Shown: piece by piece, positions 34,401 to 35,503 of the stretch
Position numbering within the stretch: position 1 is the first letter of the stretch
Layout of the letters: every line of letters starts with the position of its first letter
Notes under the pieces: generated by a model
Told to the model about the DNA's origin: nothing
Database searches by the model: none
Seen by the model: only the letters and a program-made list of their open reading frames with translations
Program-made: the position numbers and the translations under genes
NCBI GenBank assembly: GCA_947446605.1
Contig: CANFHJ010000016.1
Span: forward strand, 1-35,503
Direction of reading: 5' to 3'
DNA: 35,503 nt
Source: Bacteroidota bacterium
GTDB taxonomy: Bacteria; Bacteroidota; Bacteroidia; UKL13-3

Positions 34401-34914
34401 CTTTTTCATTTGTTTTAAGGATGAATTGCGAATTTATTGAGCCATTGCCAACTTGGAAACTCGAATCAGAAATCACCGTGTTCAGTGTAACTTTTTGCTG
34501 TGTATATTGGTAATAATCATACACCGGTTTTTTTGTGTAAGGAAAAGTATTGCCTGTAAAATTGGTAATTACATAATTGGCTTGTAGGTTTTGTGCGTCC
34601 TCAATTTTACTCGAATCTACAATATAGGTATTGCAAGAATAATCCCATTCGCCACAACCCATGCTTCTGTTGGTATTATCAGAAACCAAGGCGTTTTTAC
34701 AACGCATATTGTAACGCATAATAATTTTCTCATAGGTTTTGCCTGTAGGAAAAACAACTAAGGTATCACGTGTATTACTTCCATAATGAAAGGATTTCAC
34801 TTTAATGGTATCACCCGTATTTTGTGCCTTTGAAAATTTTGGCAAAATGGCACAAATAAGGAATGCTACTAATAATTTTCCCAATAGGGGAGTGGTTTGT
34901 TTTAAAAACTGCAT
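31408..34914 (-). CDS. Peptide-N-glycosidase F-related protein with LamG insert and T9SS sorting domain
   Basis: An 1168-residue secreted protein. The signal peptide covers about 1-30 (ending SKAQ). Residues 35-130 hold the N-terminal motif CGEWDYSCNTYI, typical of this family. About 300-455 is a LamG/concanavalin-like sandwich (EITLAFWAFGN, WNHWVFTKNATTG, GKINDFAIYNKAMPD). About 640-805 matches the peptide-N-glycosidase F C-terminal domain: ITGHGSEGEFEQNGG, then DNPLFPQGGTWIYERQGWCP. Residues about 1093-1168 form a type A sorting domain (LINLYPNPNQGNFIL ... GMYFVSIEKNGEKLVKSWILQ). PNGase F releases N-glycans from glycoproteins; whether this protein does so cannot be told from sequence. It is the first of three genes in an operon with the lipoprotein and the BNR-repeat protein. 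Confidence 0.88.
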   Translation of the reverse strand: MQFLKQTTPLLGKLLVAFLICAILPKFSKAQNTGDTIKVKSFHYGSNTRDTLVVFPTGKTYEKIIMRYNMRCKNALVSDNTNRSMGCGEWDYSCNTYIVDSSKIEDAQNLQANYVITNFTGNTFPYTKKPVYDYYQYTQQKVTLNTVISDSSFQVGNGSINSQFILKTNEKAGKSQFIYLASELVDAGLSAGSIQSIVLNIANLGGKAGFLKVRMKHTDSSNTSSGVAELTGFTEVFNSDFIFANGNNRILFKTPFTWNGLKNILLEFSFTNSVPNDTALSVVGAASGISMGLTATNIYAADLSNNGHFNLDTSNFSSIKNEITLAFWAFGNANQMPANTSILYSTDNNLNNRQLNIHLPYSNNSVYFDCGFAAGGYDRINKAATSAEQGGQWNHWVFTKNATTGVMKIFVNGNLWLSGTGKTKAMNMLNMFIGKDQNLQNNYKGKINDFAIYNKAMPDSLVGTLMNRSAFAVTDLYSNLVAYYPMNEGAGQSINENKLFKQSTGTNINWTYDRGAKISKGFMLLDVRPSIQFTRGNYTSTIQNISVRDSVKRSTNYIEKYSIQSKAGITPMTNDIAKLDSSFNNLYAATSSKIYNADYDSLPIIDSLINVAEGTITIQNLPYYKRFPFYNEIMSFVTPYGINVDMGVNGKTWYYDVSDFAPLLQGPKRIVMSLGGQNQEQNDIEFWFVVGTPPRNVLEFNQIWQGTNRTGAASIGSINNQSRFAAVNVPTLASGKAFKLRSSITGHGSEGEFEQNGGPVDHMINLNGGDTDFTWRIVQKCVDNPLFPQGGTWIYERQGWCPGQCSMLKENKLTGLFAAGSTVNIDYNTSLPEKPGGAYNFHAVHQLVTYGAANFNNDARVIEVLQPSDKMVYGKSNPMCARPKIVVQNSGANAIKNIEITYWLNQSGSKQTYTWNGNLLYMDTVLIELPINSLWSNGIQAKDNQFIVEINKVNGVADDYAYNNKFISPFNRPEVIPGNFILEFKTNVFPTENSYKLFDADDKLIDSKSFTAANTSHTYNYALSGCYRLVIEDTGEDGLSWWGNTAQGSGYVRFKNSKGSVVKTLQTDFGSKLSYSFTTDWLLSTEEKTFGSLINLYPNPNQGNFILEGKDVEGAEIKIYDVMGKQIEIPYTRSGQKIIFNSIGLGAGMYFVSIEKNGEKLVKSWILQ

Positions 34915-34918
34915 GTTC

Positions 34919-34926
34919 CAAATATA
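34919..34926 (-). promoter_or_regulatory. Candidate -7 box immediately before the PNGase F-related gene
   Basis: On the minus strand TATATTTG, a perfect TAnnTTTG match that ends only four bases before the ATG at 34914. If real, transcription starts at about the first codon. No -33 element was found, so this may be chance. Confidence 0.3.
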
Positions 34927-35052
34927 AGCGAGCGTATTTAATTTCTATAGTTTTATAGTTTTTAGGGATCGGTTCGAACCAATAGTATATTATTACAAAG
35001 GCCTATTAAAAATGCGATAATTATAGTATTCTTGTTTTTTAAAGAGTTTTCA

Positions 35053-35503
35053 ATGAAGAAGTTAGTAGTAATTATCTTGTTTTTGGTGGGTGTTCAATTG
35101 GCCTCGGCTCAAAACGATTATTGGCAGCCATTCTTGGGTCAGCCCGAAGCCAAAGCAAGTGAGCGCTTTATTGTGCCAGATTCTTTTACTACGCTACAAT
35201 TGAATTTGCAAGCCTTTAAGAAATTGCTCTTAACCGCACCTCAAGAATTTACTGCAGATGCCCAAAATAGAAAAGTAATTATAGAATTGCCTTTGCCACG
35301 CGGAGGCTATAGCAAGTTCTATGTGAACCTTTCTTCCATTATGGAAAAACCCTTGGCAGATCAATTTCCAGAAATTCAAACTTTTGGTATTCAAGGAATA
35401 GATGATCCTTATGCAAGTGGTAGAATTGACTATACTTTAAAGGGTTTTCATGCCATGGTAATTTCTCCTAATGGGCATTATTTTATTGACCCCTATGCCA
35501 TTA
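35053..35503 (+). CDS. Probable secreted reprolysin-like metalloprotease, N-terminal propeptide (3' truncated)
   Basis: An open frame from the ATG at 35053 runs off the window end, giving 150 codons. It opens with a signal peptide (MKKLVVIILFLVGVQLASAQ). The propeptide-type sequence reads FIVPDSFTTLQLNLQAFKKL, then VIIELPLPRGGYSKFYVNLS, then MEKPLADQFPEIQTFGIQGI and FHAMVISPNGHYFIDPYA. This resembles the prodomain seen before zinc metalloprotease (reprolysin-like, HExxH) domains in Bacteroidota secreted proteins, which are often T9SS cargo. The catalytic domain would lie beyond the window, so the assignment rests on the prodomain only. It is divergent from the PNGase F-related gene across a 138-base intergenic region that contains the palindrome GGTTCGAACC. 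Confidence 0.7.
   Translation, partial: MKKLVVIILFLVGVQLASAQNDYWQPFLGQPEAKASERFIVPDSFTTLQLNLQAFKKLLLTAPQEFTADAQNRKVIIELPLPRGGYSKFYVNLSSIMEKPLADQFPEIQTFGIQGIDDPYASGRIDYTLKGFHAMVISPNGHYFIDPYAI

Noticed and set aside
34971-34982. A tRNA T-loop-like GGTTCGAACC as remnant of an ssrA attachment site
   Set aside because: Only the generic T-loop word matches. The flanking bases do not resemble the tmRNA 3' end.

Overview
The window reads as chromosome of a Bacteroidota bacterium. Three things point there: three proteins with type IX secretion (T9SS) C-terminal sorting or sorting-like domains, promoter-like TAnnTTTG boxes (the Bacteroidota -7 element) with few Shine-Dalgarno sequences, and a tmRNA whose tag (GETQFAMAA) resembles Bacteroidota tags. 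The DNA is A+T-rich. I cannot fix the genus; a Chitinophagales/Cytophagales-like environmental lineage is a guess.

Layout. 1-2593 (+): proton-translocating NAD(P) transhydrogenase in three subunits (pntAA cut by the window edge, pntAB, pntB), closed by a bidirectional terminator. 2657-4367 (-): small membrane protein, rsmE and a DUF4159 protein. 4449-6044 (-): ATP-type PEP carboxykinase, with its own promoter and terminator. 6178-14676 (-): five tightly packed genes, a SulP anion transporter, an outer-membrane porin-like protein and a CzcC/CzcB/CzcA-type metal efflux pump, preceded by a small acidic membrane protein (14764-15099). 15240-16628 (-): lipoamide dehydrogenase. 16831-21635 (+): another small acidic membrane protein, then dabA and dabB, the zinc-containing and NuoL-like subunits of a dissolved inorganic carbon uptake complex. 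21659-22543 (-): a secreted protein of unknown role with a sorting-domain-like tail.

22800-26449 looks like an accessory patch: an IS21-like end, a decayed IS30 transposase, a C10 cysteine protease lipoprotein overlapping a second lipoprotein, a four-helix-bundle (S23-type) gene, and about 600 bp of hairpins and 137-bp repeats that end exactly at the 3' end of the tmRNA gene (26449-26812, -). 26880-34914 (-): a three-gene surface-protein operon, made of a peptide-N-glycosidase F-related protein with a LamG insert, a small lipoprotein, and a BNR-repeat protein with PKD, GEVED and sorting domains. 35053-35503 (+): the start of a probable secreted metalloprotease, cut by the window edge.

How it fits together. 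The left half is housekeeping energy and carbon metabolism plus bicarbonate/CO2-related transport (SulP and DabAB). The SulP gene is apparently co-transcribed with a divalent-metal exporter, and each of the two transport units is preceded by a small acidic membrane protein. The right half is surface and secreted proteins on either side of an integration-prone ssrA locus. All calls come from reading the sequence; no database search was run.
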